NCBI RefSeq assembly: GCF_018812025.1
Contig: NC_063045.1
Span: forward strand, 19,240,420 to 19,304,419
DNA length: 64,000 nt
Source: Megalobrama amblycephala
Lineage: Eukaryota > Chordata > Actinopteri > Cypriniformes > Xenocyprididae
Direction: 5' to 3'
Shown: piece after piece, positions 47,167-58,613 of the stretch
Layout of the letters: the number at the start of each line of letters is the position of its first letter
Position numbering within the stretch: position 1 is the stretch's first letter
The notes under the pieces: generated by a model
Told to the model about the DNA's origin: nothing
Seen by the model: the letters and a program-made list of their open reading frames with translations, nothing else
Databases searched by the model: none
Program-made: the position numbers and the translations under genes

Positions 47167-49091
47167 CTACACAGGATCAACATCATCCAGATAGTCGTCT
47201 GCAAAGTTGAGCATCTGCTGTAGAGCGGTGAGAAGCAGGACGTCACAGTTGAGCTCCAGCTCCAGCTCCTGACTGTAGTTCTTCACCGGTAACACACAAG
47301 ACACCGGCACACCCAACCGAGAGCTCACCTCCTGAACCTGCAGAGACAAACAACACCTCAGTCTCTCTGAGTCCTGTGGGAACAGTTCATGTGATCATGT
47401 GACCATATCTCACCTTCGTCTTGATGTAGGAACTGACATAAAGGCTTTGAAGATCTTCCTCCACTAGAGAACATGCTTCATCTACTTTTGTCATCAAGAC
47501 GATCTGAGCAATGCCTGAAAATGTTGAGGTGTGTCACATGCAGGTAGCTCAATGAACAAACTACTTTGTATTAGTCACAAGATTGGCATAAATATGTTCA
47601 CTTACCCAGTGAGTTCACTTTTCTGCGTATGGCAGCAAGTTTTTCCTCTAGTTTGTCAGACATGAGGGAGATTTTGGTGGCGTCTATCACGTACACCACA
47701 CAGTGGATCTTCTCCTTTAGAGAAGCAGGTTTGGAGGCCTTTTGCTCATCCGGTTGAAATGATGATGTGGGGTTGAACTGAATTAAAAGAAGAATTTAGC
47801 ATGAAACAAACATTTTATGATTCATACTTCAATCTTCATTCATTGTGAAGACAAGTGCACTTACTTTATAGCGGTCTGGTACGTGACCTTGAAGAATGCT
47901 GCTGATGTCCTCAATATCCAGTCCTGCACCTGATTGCTCCTCGAGTCCCATGGTGTCACACAACACAAACGGCAGTGGCTTTCCCTCACGACCGTCTTTC
48001 ACTGGGTATGTGCGAAACTACCAACCAAGAAGAGAAACACATCAAGACCTGAATCATCAAGAGCTGCTCCTCAACCTGAAGAGAGACTTCTGTAGGAAAC
48101 ACTATGAATCCTGTTGAATCTGTACCTGTGTGGTGAGGCTAGTGCCTGCAGATCCTGACATGGCTTTACTGGTTATGCGGCCCATGAAGATGGAGTTGAT
48201 GGAGTTGAAGAAACTGGATTTTCCAGCACCTACAGGACCGATCATTAGGATTCGAACACGACTGACAGATGTTATCAGGGGTTTATGATTCCTTATCATT
48301 TTCATGAGCTCGTCTCTTCGTCTACAAAACAGATCACAAATATTGTTTAATCAAAATGGAATTTTATCTTATTAATGAATTATTTTTCAGCAACAGAAAA
48401 ACATACTCAGCTGTCCACAGAACATTCCTCCATGGTTTCTCCTTGATACTGACCTGAGTACTTCCTGTTGGAAAAAAATATAAAGAACTGACAATTTTTA
48501 AATTTAACTGAAAGAGATTAGAGTTTATAATATCATTTACAATATCATTAACTGTATTATTCTGATGACTGACTTACTTTGCTCCACTTTGTACACCTCG
48601 CATTCAGTCAGCTGAGTGTCGTTCCCATATAGTGTTGCAGAACTAAAAGTGAATGCATTATCATATATTTGCCCTGATTGATCATATACAGCTGCTTGGT
48701 TGTTGTAGCAAAAGTACAGCTTTTGGCCAAAGTTGGGTCCTCCGGTGTTATCAAGACGGGCATTACATCCACTGCTAACATTGAAGCGCACAGGATTATT
48801 GCCTTGAAAGCTGAACAGGAAAGCTTTCTCATCTCTAATATGCTGCCCGCTTTGAGCATACTCTACACTAGTGTATCCACCAAAGATGTAGCCTGAACGG
48901 TTGTAGGCCACAAGTAATGTTGGACCCTGACGGTCACATCGCTGGTGGAAGATAGAAGCATTATATCCATGAACAGAAGCTTTGTAGAGAAGAGTCAGTT
49001 CCACATTCCCCAGTAATCCACAAAGCTGCTTTCTTTGCTCTTCGGTTAATTTAGAGGTGTTGGTCGCTCCGGATCCAGGTAAAGTATACAT
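47167..49091 (-). CDS. ifi44l: Interferon-induced protein 44-like, copy 2
   Basis: Exons: 49091-48578, 48464-48407, 48321-48126, 48017-47865, 47777-47606, 47514-47414 and 47337-47167, totalling 1365 bases or 454 residues. The acceptor cttgtttag lies directly before ATG at 49091, so translation starts at the first base of the exon, MYTLPGSG. The TLDc domain is at about residues 15-165, the P-loop at 219-226, DTMG at 277-280 and TKVD at 373-376. It ends ADDYLDDVDPV, shorter than copies 1 and 3. A leader exon probably ends at 49336 (gaaag|gtaag). The site GAAACTGAAACT lies at 49198-49209 between them. All motifs are intact, so it should be functional. Confidence 0.9.
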
Positions 49092-49197
49092 CTAAACAAG
49101 AAAAAGGATATATATTATTTGAGTTCAGTGTGATTGACACACACGAGCAGGGCAAATAAGGCTTGTGTTCCGAAAGCTCAGCCGATTGCCCGGAATC

Positions 49198-49209
49198 GAA
49201 ACTGAAACT
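49198..49209 (+). promoter_or_regulatory. ISRE-like site upstream of ifi44l copy 2
   Basis: GAAACTGAAACT matches the interferon-stimulated response element core GAAANNGAAACT exactly. It lies 107 bases upstream of the coding exon of an interferon-induced family member, within or just before its leader intron. A weaker site, AGAAAGTGAACT (- strand), lies at 49342-49353. Confidence 0.65.
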
Positions 49210-49429
49210 AAAAGCAAAATATGCTCAAATAAAATACAAAGCCTTATTTAGTGTAACGTTATATATATATTGTATATATGCGCGCTATACTTTTTTACTT
49301 AAAAAAATCATATCAACTATGTAGGACCATCTTACCTTTCTCAGTTCACTTTCTCTCTGAAGAAAATACTGAAACGCTGCTTCCACATCAGCAGCCGAAC
49401 GCGTAGTAACGTCACTCTCCTCTCCCTAT

Positions 49430-49762
49430 CAAATGACATCACCCCGCAATCTAACTCTAGAAGATGCTATAAATAATATCTCTTTAGGCCTGGTATTCTA
49501 AAACTTTTCTGTCAGCCAAATCCCTAAAATATTTACTTGAAGTACCCCATGAGATTTTCATTTAAATAATTTAACAACACAATAAGAGGAATGTAGGCTA
49601 TATTATTTTCTCAATTTTAATTTTTTTTCTGAATTATTTTCTCAAAAATACTGTATTTCTTATCTTTTTCTCTATGTATATTTAAAATTTGATATTAAAT
49701 AATTTTTGTAAAAAATATTTAAGACTCACCAGTAGTAAACAACACATTCCAAAGAATATTAT
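49430..49762. other. AT-rich spacer after ifi44l copy 2
   Basis: Low-complexity AT-rich sequence between the leader region of copy 2 and the TTAA element. No gene is seen. Confidence 0.5.
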
Positions 49763-50305
49763 TTAAAGGTGCCCTAGAATCAAAAATTGAATTTACCTTG
49801 GCATAGTTGAATAACAAGAGTTCAGTACATGGAAATGACATACGTTGAGTTTCAAACTCCATTGCTTCCTCCTTCTTATGTAAATCTCATTTGTTTAAAA
49901 GACCGAAAACAGGCGAATCTCAACATAATACCGACTGTTACGTAACAGTCAGGATCATTAATATGTATGACCCCCAATATTTGCATATGCCAGCCCATGT
50001 TCAAGGCATTAGACAAGGACAGCCAGTATTAACGTCTGGATCTGTGCACAGCTGAATCATCAGACTAGGTAAGCAAGCAAGAACAATAGCGAAAAATGGC
50101 AGATGGAGCGATAATAGGGAGCGCGAGATTTAAAGGGGCCGCAGCCTGAATCGGTGCATAGTTAATGATGCCCCAAAATAGGCAGTTAAAAAATTAATTT
50201 AAAAAAATCTATGGGGTATTTTGAGCTGAAACTTCACAGACACACTCAGGGGACACCTTAGACTTATATTACATCTTGTGAAAGAACGTTCTAGGGCACC
50301 TTTAA
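49763..50305. mobile_element. TTAA-flanked non-autonomous element, shorter copy
   Basis: It starts TTAAAGGTGCCCTAGAATC and ends GTTCTAGGGCACCTTTAA, inverted repeats bounded by TTAA. It is the same family as 595-1546 but with a shorter interior. It sits between ifi44l copies 2 and 3. Confidence 0.85.
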
Positions 50306-50339
50306 GCATATGGTGGAAAAAATACTAAAAGTCAGTGAG

Positions 50340-50460
50340 GCCTATCAACTGTTTGGTTACCAACATTCTTCAAAATATCTTCTTTTGTGTTCAGTAGAAG
50401 ACATAAATTCATATAGGTTTGGAACAACTTGAGGGTGAGTAAATGATGTAAATGACATAT
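50340..50460. mobile_element. Fragment of the GGGTTAGTTC family
   Basis: 'aaatatcttcttttgtgttc' and 'aggtttggaacaacttgagg' followed by 'gtgagtaaatgatg' match the right part of the element at 25237-26142. No terminal repeat remains. Confidence 0.55.
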
Positions 50461-50639
50461 TTTTGTAGTTTAATGAAATTCAAGACCACAAGTATAAAAG
50501 TACTGAATGTTTCTGCATGAAAGCAAATGACATTGTGATTAACTTTCTGTAAGCTATGTAAATGATTTGCAGAGCTTTTGATGTGGCCTTTATATTGAAT
50601 CTGGCCTTAGCCACAAGAACTCAGCAAAGAAAAAAAACT

Positions 50640-52542
50640 TTATATAGGGTTGCCCTCTACAGGACGTATATCATCAAAATAGTCATCTGCAAAACGAAGC
50701 ATCTGCTGTAGAGCGGTGAGAAGCAGGACGTCACAGTTGAGCTCCAGCTCCAGCTCCTGACTGTAGTTCTTCACCGGTAACACACAAGACACCGGCACAC
50801 CCAACCGAGAGCTCACCTCCTGAACCTGCAGAGACAAACAACATCTTTCACTCTGAGTCCTGTGGGAACAGTTCATGTGATCATGTGACCATGTCTCACC
50901 TTCGTCTTGATGTAGGAACTGACATAAAGGCTTTGAAGATGTTCCTCCACTAGAGGACATGCTTCATCTACTTTTGTCATCAAGACGATCTGAGCAATGC
51001 CTGAAAATGTTGAGGTGTGTCACATGCAGGTAGCTTAATGAACAACCTACTTTGGATTAGTCACAAGATTGGCATAAATATGTTCATTTACCCAATGAGT
51101 TCACTTTTCTGCGTATGGCAGCAAGTTTTTCCTCTAGTTTGTCGGACATGAGGGAGATTTTGGTGGCGTCTATCACGTACACCACACAGTGGATCTTCTC
51201 CTGTAGAGATGCAGGTCTGGAGACCTTTTGCTCATCTGGTTGAAATGGTGCCATAGGGTTGAACTGAATTGAGAGTAATGGAAATGAAAGATCAATATAC
51301 ATTTCCAAGCCCAGAAACATGAACCTATACACTTACTTTATAGCGGTCTGGTACGTGACCTTGAAGAATGCTGTTGATGTCCTCAATATCCAGTCCTGCA
51401 CCTGATTGCTCCTCAAGTCCCATGGTGTCACACAACACAAACGGCAGTGGCTTTCCTTCACGACCATCATTCACTGGGTATGTGCGAAACTACCAACAAA
51501 CAGGAACCATTGTGAAACAATTGTTGTTTTATAAGCAGGTCCTGAAGCCCTGATGATTGTGTACCTGTACGGTCAGACTAGTGCCTGCAGATCCTGACAT
51601 GGCTTTGCTGGTCACATGACCAGTGAAGATGGAGTTGATGGAGTTGAAGAAACTGGATTTTCCAGCACCTACAGGACCGATCATTAGGATTCTGACCCGA
51701 CTCACAGACGTCATCAGGGGTTTATGATTCCTGATCAATCCCATGAGCTCGTCTCTTCGTCTACAACAGAGGTCAGTTTTACTATTTCAGATTACAATAG
51801 GAAATTAGCAAAAGAGAAATAACAAAAACTGGAAATGGTGGAAACACACTTAGCTGTCCACAGAACATTTCTCCATGGTTTCTCCTCAACACTGACCTGA
51901 GGGTCTGGTATTCAAGAATAAAGTTTGTTTTATTCTTTACTGTACATAATTATGTGTATAAAATTTGTGAAGTGGTAATGAAGACTTGATGATTGACTTA
52001 CTCTCTTCCACTTTGTACACCTCACATTCAGCCAGCTGAGTGTCATTCCCATATAGCGTTGCTATATTAACATTAAATGCCTTACTTTTCCCGCTTATAC
52101 CGAGGAATTCATTCCTTTCTCGATAATACACAGCTGGTTGATTGTTGTAGCAAAAGTACAACTGTTCACCAAAGTTTGGTACTCCAGCGTCATCAAATCG
52201 GGCACTATATCCACTGTTAACTTTGATGCAGACAGAGGCTCTGCCTTGAAAGCTGAACAGGAAAGCTTCCTCATCTGTAATTTGCTTGCCACTTTGAGTA
52301 TAATCTACACTAGTGTATCCACCAAACATGTAGCCTGAATGGTTGTAGGCCACAAGTAATGTTGGACCCTGACGGTCACATCGCTGGTGGAAGGCAGAAG
52401 CATTATATCCATGAACAGAAGCTTTGTAGAGAAGAGTCAGTTCCACATTCCCCAGTGAGGCACAAAGATGTTCTCTTTGCTCTTCAGTTAAATTTGAAAT
52501 GATGGGATCTGCGCTGACTTTTCTAACATTGGCTTTTTGCAT
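50640..52542 (-). CDS. ifi44l: Interferon-induced protein 44-like, copy 3
   Basis: Exons: 52542-52002, 51904-51850, 51760-51565, 51489-51337, 51263-51092, 51000-50900 and 50825-50640, totalling 1404 bases or 467 residues. The acceptor ttggcacag lies directly before ATG at 52542 (MQKANVRKVSADP). The longer open frame upstream, which looks like a signal peptide, is only the pyrimidine tract read through. Relative to copy 1 the TLDc domain has about ten extra residues near its end (YYRERNEFLGISGKSKAF). The P-loop is at 227-234, DTMG at 285-288 and TKVD at 381-384. The tail ends FDDIRPVEGNPI. A leader exon probably ends at 54841, which would make a 2.3-kb first intron. Confidence 0.9.
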
Positions 52543-53960
52543 CTGTGCCAAAAGAAAAATACAAGTTATAAAGAAATCTCTTAAGCCAAGCACATAAACT
52601 TTATTGTGCAGTCTTTGGCCTTCTAAGGAGAAAGTGCCATTTGTGTCCTAACATGAAATTATTGAGATATTGAGAAACTTAACTTTGTTTAGTAGACAAA
52701 ATTTAAGCAATTGTATTTTAATATATATTTCTATTATATGTTCATATTTTCTTCCTTGAATGAGTTATATAGAATTAGGCTGAATTCTACCTTCTGTTTG
52801 CTTTTATTGAAAATATTTTATTGAATCATGCTTTATAAAATGCTTATAGAATGATTTGATTGTTCTTTCGGGCATTTCTGGCTGTCACGATCACCAGCTG
52901 GAGTGCCCTTGATAGCCACTAGAGTGCATTCCACCCCAGACTGTTGTCACTCCATCAAGGACTACATTACCCATAATCTTTTGTCTGGACTTATTGTTTT
53001 CAGCTGTCTCGTTAGCCTGTTTAGCTTACCCTATTTAAGCCGGGTTCATTCTGTTATTCTTTGTGAAGTGAATTCTTTGTTGCCAAATTGGGCTACCTTT
53101 ACACTGTTGCCGCTTTTTTTTTTTTTATGCCCGCAAGTTGAATCGACCCCAAATATAACATGATATTTAGCCCCTGGAATGCGAATTTTACCAGAGAATC
53201 CCCACCAAAAATGCTGATTTTACCCCCCGGAACACGATTTTTACCGTGGGACCCCACCGAAATGCAATTGTGCTAGTTTTGGGCTAGTTTTGAGTAGCAA
53301 TTGGACAGTTTTTTTGTGAAAACCTGGCAACCCTGAGGGCTGTTTCAATGTTGTTTCAATGTTGCAATAAATCGTGATCGTGAATGTCTACAAATTCTCA
53401 AGTCTCAGTTAAGCTCAAGTGCACAAAAAGGTCATAGGTTAACCGATATCCTTCAAAAAGGTCTTGTCAATATAGCTGATAAATAAAACAATGTTAAGTA
53501 AAATTAAATAATCAAAGTCTACTGTACTTGCTGGTTTGAGCCTCATCACCAGCTGCAGTCATGACCTCATCTCAAAAATCAAACAGATGCGATCAGCAAT
53601 TACCTGCTAATGCACTCACATTCACGTAAAGTAGCCTTGTTGACAAGTTTTGGGGCAGTGAAGGCAAAACGCACAAGATATAGTACCTTCAATGCCCTTA
53701 GATGGCGATATCGCTTCTTTATATCAGAAACAAACTGCTGCAGAAAAAGTTAGGTGCCGTGCAAAATGTAATTTGTAATTGCATTACTCATTACAAATGT
53801 AGAGGAGTAAAAAGTACATTTACTTGTTCATAAATGTAGTCAAGTAGAGAGTAAAAGTTGCTAATATCTTTGATACTCAGTACAACTACAAAGTAGCCAA
53901 AAAGATACCTAAGTACAGTAAATAATCACTTTTACTCAAATACTTTACACCACTGATTAC
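52543..53960. other. Probable leader intron of copy 3 with LTR- or repeat-like text
   Basis: 52880-53060 has the look of a retrotransposon LTR or similar repeat ('ggactacattacccataatc', 'ctatttaagccgggttc'). 53140-53340 is repetitive text ('gaccccaaatataac', 'ggacccc'). Neither has an intact second copy in the window, so the calls are tentative. No host gene is seen. Confidence 0.4.
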
Positions 53961-53978
53961 ACGTGGGACTGAAATGGT

Positions 53979-54359
53979 GGCTAAAGGTGGGTGCACATTG
54001 TGCGATTTTGGCCAAGATTTGGTTGTCTGAGACAAATTTTACAAAGTCTAAAAGATTCCTATAATCCTACGCTAAAATCTGTAGTCTTTGATCGCAAGTT
54101 TGACATGTTCACCGACAGCCGATTAATGACTGTTGCGATCAAATTTTACCTCTGACGAAATTCTGGCAGTGTCAGAAGATTTGGCGCACAGTCCTGCAGT
54201 CGCTACGGTCATTAATCAGCTGTCGGTGAACATGTAAAACTAGCGATCAACGACTACAGATTTTAGCCTAGGATTGTAGGAATCTTTTAGGATTTGCAAC
54301 ATTTTTCTCAGACAACCAAATCGTGGCCAAAATCGCACAGTTTGCATCCACCTTTAGCC
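53979..54359. mobile_element. 381-bp foldback element
   Basis: GGCTAAAGGTGGGTGCACA at 53979 is mirrored by TGCATCCACCTTTAGCC ending at 54359. Inner blocks 'gcgattttggccaagatttg', 'aaaagattcctataatcc' and 'gttcaccgacagc' are likewise mirrored, so almost the whole element is one inverted repeat with a centre near 54170. Confidence 0.85.
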
Positions 54360-54841
54360 TGCCCCGGACCAGGTTAGTTTCCCAGCAACCGAGTAACTGA
54401 GTTTGAACTAATTTAAGTTTGCTTTATGAAACAGAATTCACTGACAATAAGTCTGAGCAACTAAAATAAACCTGACTTATATTCTAGTCTTGTTTTATGA
54501 AACAGCCCTCTGGTCTTGTCACAATCGTGTTGAATTTCAGCCCATATAAATGCAAGCCCTAAAAATAGGCTATGCATTAAAATGCAAGCATGGCTAATGC
54601 AATGCATTTTTTTCCAATTAGTGCAATTCAACAGGCTGTTTTGTTTCAAAAACGTTTGTTATTATTTTACTTCCATAAATGTCCCAATTCAGAGGCTGCA
54701 GCCATCGAACAGCCTCTGAAGATTAAATGCTATTCAATGATTTTATATCAAATAACTTAGTTTGAAACCTTAAGTACTTTTATAAATTATTGCCTGCATT
54801 TTCAAAGTGTTGCTGTCAATTAACAAACTCTGTAACTTACG

Positions 54842-55232
54842 TTTCGAAGAACACACGCTCTTTGCAAGAAACCTCGAAACACTTCTGCTTCTCTTGTGGA
54901 CTTTGACCCAAGACTATCAAGTTCATGTTCATGTTTATTAGCACTGATGTTTGCTTTGGTGTGTTTTTGTAAAGGTTATATTAACATTATAAAAATGTCT
55001 CTATAAAAGCATTCATCTTGGAGATTTTTTTTTTTTTACAACACTGAAGTTGACACTGAACCACAAAGGATTTAAAGGTGCAATAATAAACAGGAGCAAA
55101 GGAAAATTCTACAACTGAGCATCATACATGCCTCTGGGAAAAAGACAGTAACCGAATAATTTATTAACACTTAGTAAATTAAAAACCTTAAGTGTTAACA
55201 GCCTCAAAAGAAAACTCTCCACCAGCAGTGAT
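54842..55232. other. Possible leader exon of copy 3 and spacer
   Basis: The - strand reads ...gtgttcttcgaaac|gtaagttaca with the donor at 54840, homologous to the leader-exon edge of copy 1 at 45270. The transcription start is not determined. The rest is spacer. Confidence 0.4.
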
Positions 55233-55980
55233 TTATAGGAAGGGGTTCTCGACAGGACAAACATAATCCAGATAGTCATCTGTACAGTTGAGGAGAAGCA
55301 GGACGTCACAGTTGAGCTCCAGCTCCAGCTCCTGACTGTAGTTCTTCACCGGTAACACACAAGACACCGGCACACCCAACCGAGAGCTCACCTCCTGAAC
55401 CTGCAGAGACAAACAACACCTCAGTCTCTCTGAGTCCTGTGGGAACAGTTCATGTGATCATGTGACCATGTCTCACCTTCGTCTTGATGTAGGAACTGAT
55501 ATAAAGGCTTTGAAGATCTTCCTCCACTAGAGGACATGCTTCATCTACTCTTGTCATCAAGACAATCTGGGGAATGCTTAGAACCACATGGTATGTATCA
55601 ACAACTTAATCTGAAACATTGTACATATATTTAGCAAATACCTTTATCCTTTGCTGGTCATGCAGCCCATGAAGATGGATTTGAAGAAATTGGATTTTCA
55701 TGCACATACAGGAACAATCATTAGGATTCGAACACGGCTGACAGATGTCATCAGGGGTTTATGGTTCCTGATCATTTCTATGAGCTTGTCTCTTCTTCTA
55801 CAACAGAGATCTGATCTGAGGGACTGGCCATTGAAGTATATATAGAATGTATATTACATTATTTAATTCACATAAATAACAAAAGATGATGATTGACTTA
55901 CTCTGCTTCACTTTGTATACCGTGCATTCAGTCATTTGAGTGTCGTTCCCATACGGTGTTGCCATATTAACAGTAAATGC
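55233..55980 (-). pseudogene. Broken ifi44l copy
   Basis: Four pieces remain: the last 79 bases of the TLDc exon (55980-55902), the P-loop exon (about 55801-55654), exon 6 (55577-55477) and exon 7 (55400-55233). Exons 4 and 5 and almost all of exon 2 are gone, as is most of the TLDc exon. The P-loop reads IVPVCA, stop, KSNF, with TGA at 55698-55700 in place of a glycine. The exon 6 acceptor AG has become AA. Exon 7 has a clean 18-base deletion that removes TALQQM but keeps the frame and ends in TAA. The gene cannot make an ifi44l protein. Confidence 0.9.
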
Positions 55981-56500
55981 AATGTATTATCACGAACTGC
56001 CTGTTTTGGTTTCGTTTTCATTTGTTTCTATCTATTACCTCTTTTCCATTTTTCAGTTTCCCACTCTTCATTTGTTACTATGGTTTCTGATTAATGAGTC
56101 ATCACCTGTTCATCATTTGAGTTCAATCACTCTAGGTTTTTAAGTTCCTCCTGTAACCCCTCACCCAGATCCTACTCGCCCCGCTCTGCATGGGCCTCGA
56201 ACCTGGGTCTCCGGCGTGGGAGTTGGATGCTCTAACGCGACCTCTAGCGTCAGTCACTAGAGCATCTCTTGAGATCAGAGGAGTGAGGTTTACTCACACA
56301 GCGACTACTAGCTGGCCTAGCCTCTGTTACATTCCTTTTCATTCAGTTTTTTGACTGGTATTGTTTTTGTGTAGAGATGCTTTTGCATTGCCTTCTTGCA
56401 TTTGGATTATTTGAGTTTGTTTTATTAAAGAATCTTTTGTTTGTGGAAACCTGTTTGAAAATTTCTCATCATCTTCATCTGAACCGGCTGACCAGGTGTA
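55981..56500 (-). mobile_element. Insertion next to the pseudogene, with tRNA-related SINE-like part
   Basis: Homology to ifi44l stops at about 55980. On the - strand near 56180-56200 the text GGTTCGAGGCCC fits a tRNA B box. The supposed T-arm stem does not pair, so this is a tRNA-derived repeat, not a tRNA gene. The remainder has an LTR-like look ('gattaatgagtcatcacctg'). Borders are uncertain. Confidence 0.45.
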
Positions 56501-56504
56501 TGAA

Positions 56505-56990
56505 CCTGACATCACATCAGTGCCAGTGGGAGTGTTAGTGGAGCTGGAGGAAAATTATTGGCTAACAGACTGGAGTGCAGCAATGTCAACAGTCCAGATT
56601 CTGCCAGCATTCCAGAGTCGTGCTGCTTTCCCTCTGTTAAATTATTCAGACTTACCTACAGGGCCGTACGGATGGGCAGTCAAACCATTAGGAATGGCTA
56701 CTGCTTGGTATTTTAGACTGTGAATGCGTTTGTGACCATTATATAGGATCCTCTGAGTTACACCTGGTCTGGCTATGGGTTGTACAGTGTCATCTATAAA
56801 TCCAAAGCAGTTATCAAGAGTGGCTCCATTTGGTGGATGCAGTCAGCATATGTTCTCTGCTGCAGGGTTCAGTATGTTGTTATTCTTTGATGATGTGCAG
56901 AATATATATAGTCCAGCACGGAGTTTCTGGCCATGCACAGGACTGGGGCTTGTCAGTGACCAAATCTTTACATCATATCACTATCAACTA
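56505..56990 (-). pseudogene. Decayed PIF/Harbinger-type DDE transposase
   Basis: On the - strand, VLDYIYSAHHQRITTY, then after frameshifts GATLDNCFGFIDDTVQPIARP, YNGHKRIHSLKYQAVAIPNG and LTAHPYGPV are collinear with the DDE_Tnp_4 (Harbinger-type) nuclease. Beyond a 22-base interruption at 56634-56655 the frame resumes with GKQHDSGMLAESGLL, the region of the second catalytic aspartate. Stops and frameshifts show that it is dead. Any + strand open frames over it are shadows. Confidence 0.8.
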
Positions 56991-56999
56991 TTTAAAAAT

Positions 57000-57480
57000 G
57001 TGAAATAATTTTATTTCTGTAATACCTATGTTGACTCTATAGCTTCACAGTCCACTTTCTCTGAGAAAGGAATAATTAATTACCTTCTCGTCATCATCAT
57101 TATCAGGAAGAAGCATAGACACCTAGTGAGACAAAAAACAGCACTAGAGATAAAAAAAAATTACTACATTTGTCAATATAATTTTTTTTTCAGATTATTC
57201 CATTCTGACTGGGTCTCTGTAAAGTGTAAGAATAAAATATCAGATTTAACATGTAGGTAAATAAGTAACATCATGGAATTTTTATACATACATAATAAAA
57301 TAATACAGAAAAAAGCACAAACACGGCAGAGATGCCAAATTCAGCGGCTGGAATTAGCCGAGGTAAAATGACAGCTCACAGACAGCAGCGCGATCCACCT
57401 GTCACTCAAGTGACCACGCCCTTAATTATGCAGAACTTTAAGGCTTAATATAATTTAAACGGATGAGTTATAAAAAAATT
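57000..57480. other. Spacer right of the transposase remnant
   Basis: AT-rich sequence without recognisable gene. 57330-57440 resembles edge sequence of another repeat. Confidence 0.4.
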
Positions 57481-57950
57481 CACCCCCCTCAGAGTTGTCA
57501 TGAAGGGCAAAATTAGCTATATAGACCAAAACCACAATTTGTACCAACCTGTAATCATGTTTTTTTCTGCTCTAAAATTGGCCAGTTTAACATGGGACTC
57601 AATGAGATTTTGCTCTCTTTTGGAGCCTGTCCCTAGCGGCCAGTCGATGAATTGCAGTTTAATTCACTTCCGTATTGGCCTCAAGAGAAACTGGGGGAGG
57701 TTGCCGCTTGGTAAAATCGAACTCAGAGCCTCTTTTACCTATTCTGTGACGTCAAACAACTTCCCTGTGCAAAGGATCATGGGGGCCCGTAGTGTCCATC
57801 AGTTGTACCCTTTGAAATCCTTCATTCTGAAGGGCCCTTTGAAGTGGCCAGTTTTGGGCACTTCGGTTTGGAACGACCCTTCAATATGGCGGCCATGATC
57901 ATTTTCACTTCGAAGTGCCCTTCCGAGGGCGATATATCACGTTTGGAATG
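57481..57950. repeat. Interspersed repeat with a chance 132-codon open frame
   Basis: The text 'gtcatgaagggcaaaatt', 'agctatatagaccaaaa' and 'tttaacatgggactcaatg' is of a type I associate with a common cyprinid interspersed repeat; that is memory, not a match in this window. The open frame on + from 57500 has no domain and runs across the repeat into a second repeat-like block at about 57780 ('ttcattctgaagggccc'). Confidence 0.5.
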
Positions 57951-58470
57951 CATTGTTCATCCAATCTGCCCCAAACTTCACATGTTTGAGAAGAGTCCTG
58001 CCCTGAACACATCTACATGACAATATTCAGTTATAGTAATAGCACCACTGGCAACAGGAAGTGACGTGTTTAACACTGTGATGCACTACTGTCAACATAC
58101 TAAAATATGCAATTGAGTACTAAACATGCTACAAACATTCTAAAACATGCTAGCAACACTTAGCTGAGTGCTAAAGCATGCTATTATCATTATGAAATAG
58201 GAAGTTGTTGTAACTCAAGCATACAATGTTCAATCTGCCTCGTTTGATAAGTGTCCTGGCCTGAAGACATCAACACACCAAAATTTAGTTACAGTCATAT
58301 CGCCACCAGCTGGTAGCAGGAAGTGTGGCAAATGCAATGATTGAAGTTGTCCTCCTATATTTATATACTTAAATGCATATTGCCCACCGTGCTGTTTTCC
58401 TAAAGCCACCGGGTGGCTGTGGCATAGGTGCGAGGGCCCTTTCATCGCTGCTTGCAGCTTTAATTTTCTG
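57950..58470. repeat. Interspersed repeat related to 1-594
   Basis: 'caatctgccccaaacttcac' and 'cttcacatgtttgag' followed by 'caacaggaagt' recur in two internal sub-copies here (57960-58075 and 58200-58340). The same words in reverse orientation lie at 130-270. It ends 'ggtgcgagggccctttcatc'. Confidence 0.65.
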
Positions 58471-58566
58471 TTTGTATCTTAATAAAGAGAAAAATAAATA
58501 TGGATGTCATTAAAAAATTGCTAAAACAGCAAAGCTGGTGGTGGCCTACGACATTTGCACAGTACT

Positions 58567-58613
58567 GAATATATATATATATATATATATATATACGTAT
58601 GTATGTATGTATA
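58567..58613. repeat. (TA)n(GTAT)n microsatellite
   Basis: About 14 TA units run into four GTAT units. Confidence 0.9.

Noticed and set aside
52542..52593. Signal-peptide-like start MLGLRDFFITCIFLLAQ on ifi44l copy 3
   Set aside because: It is translation through the intron's pyrimidine tract; the acceptor ttggcacag lies directly before the real ATG at 52542.
56496..57008. Two + strand open frames of 75 and 77 codons
   Set aside because: They are shadows of the - strand Harbinger transposase remnant.
57500..57898. 132-codon open frame
   Set aside because: It crosses two interspersed repeat types, has no domain and no splice context.
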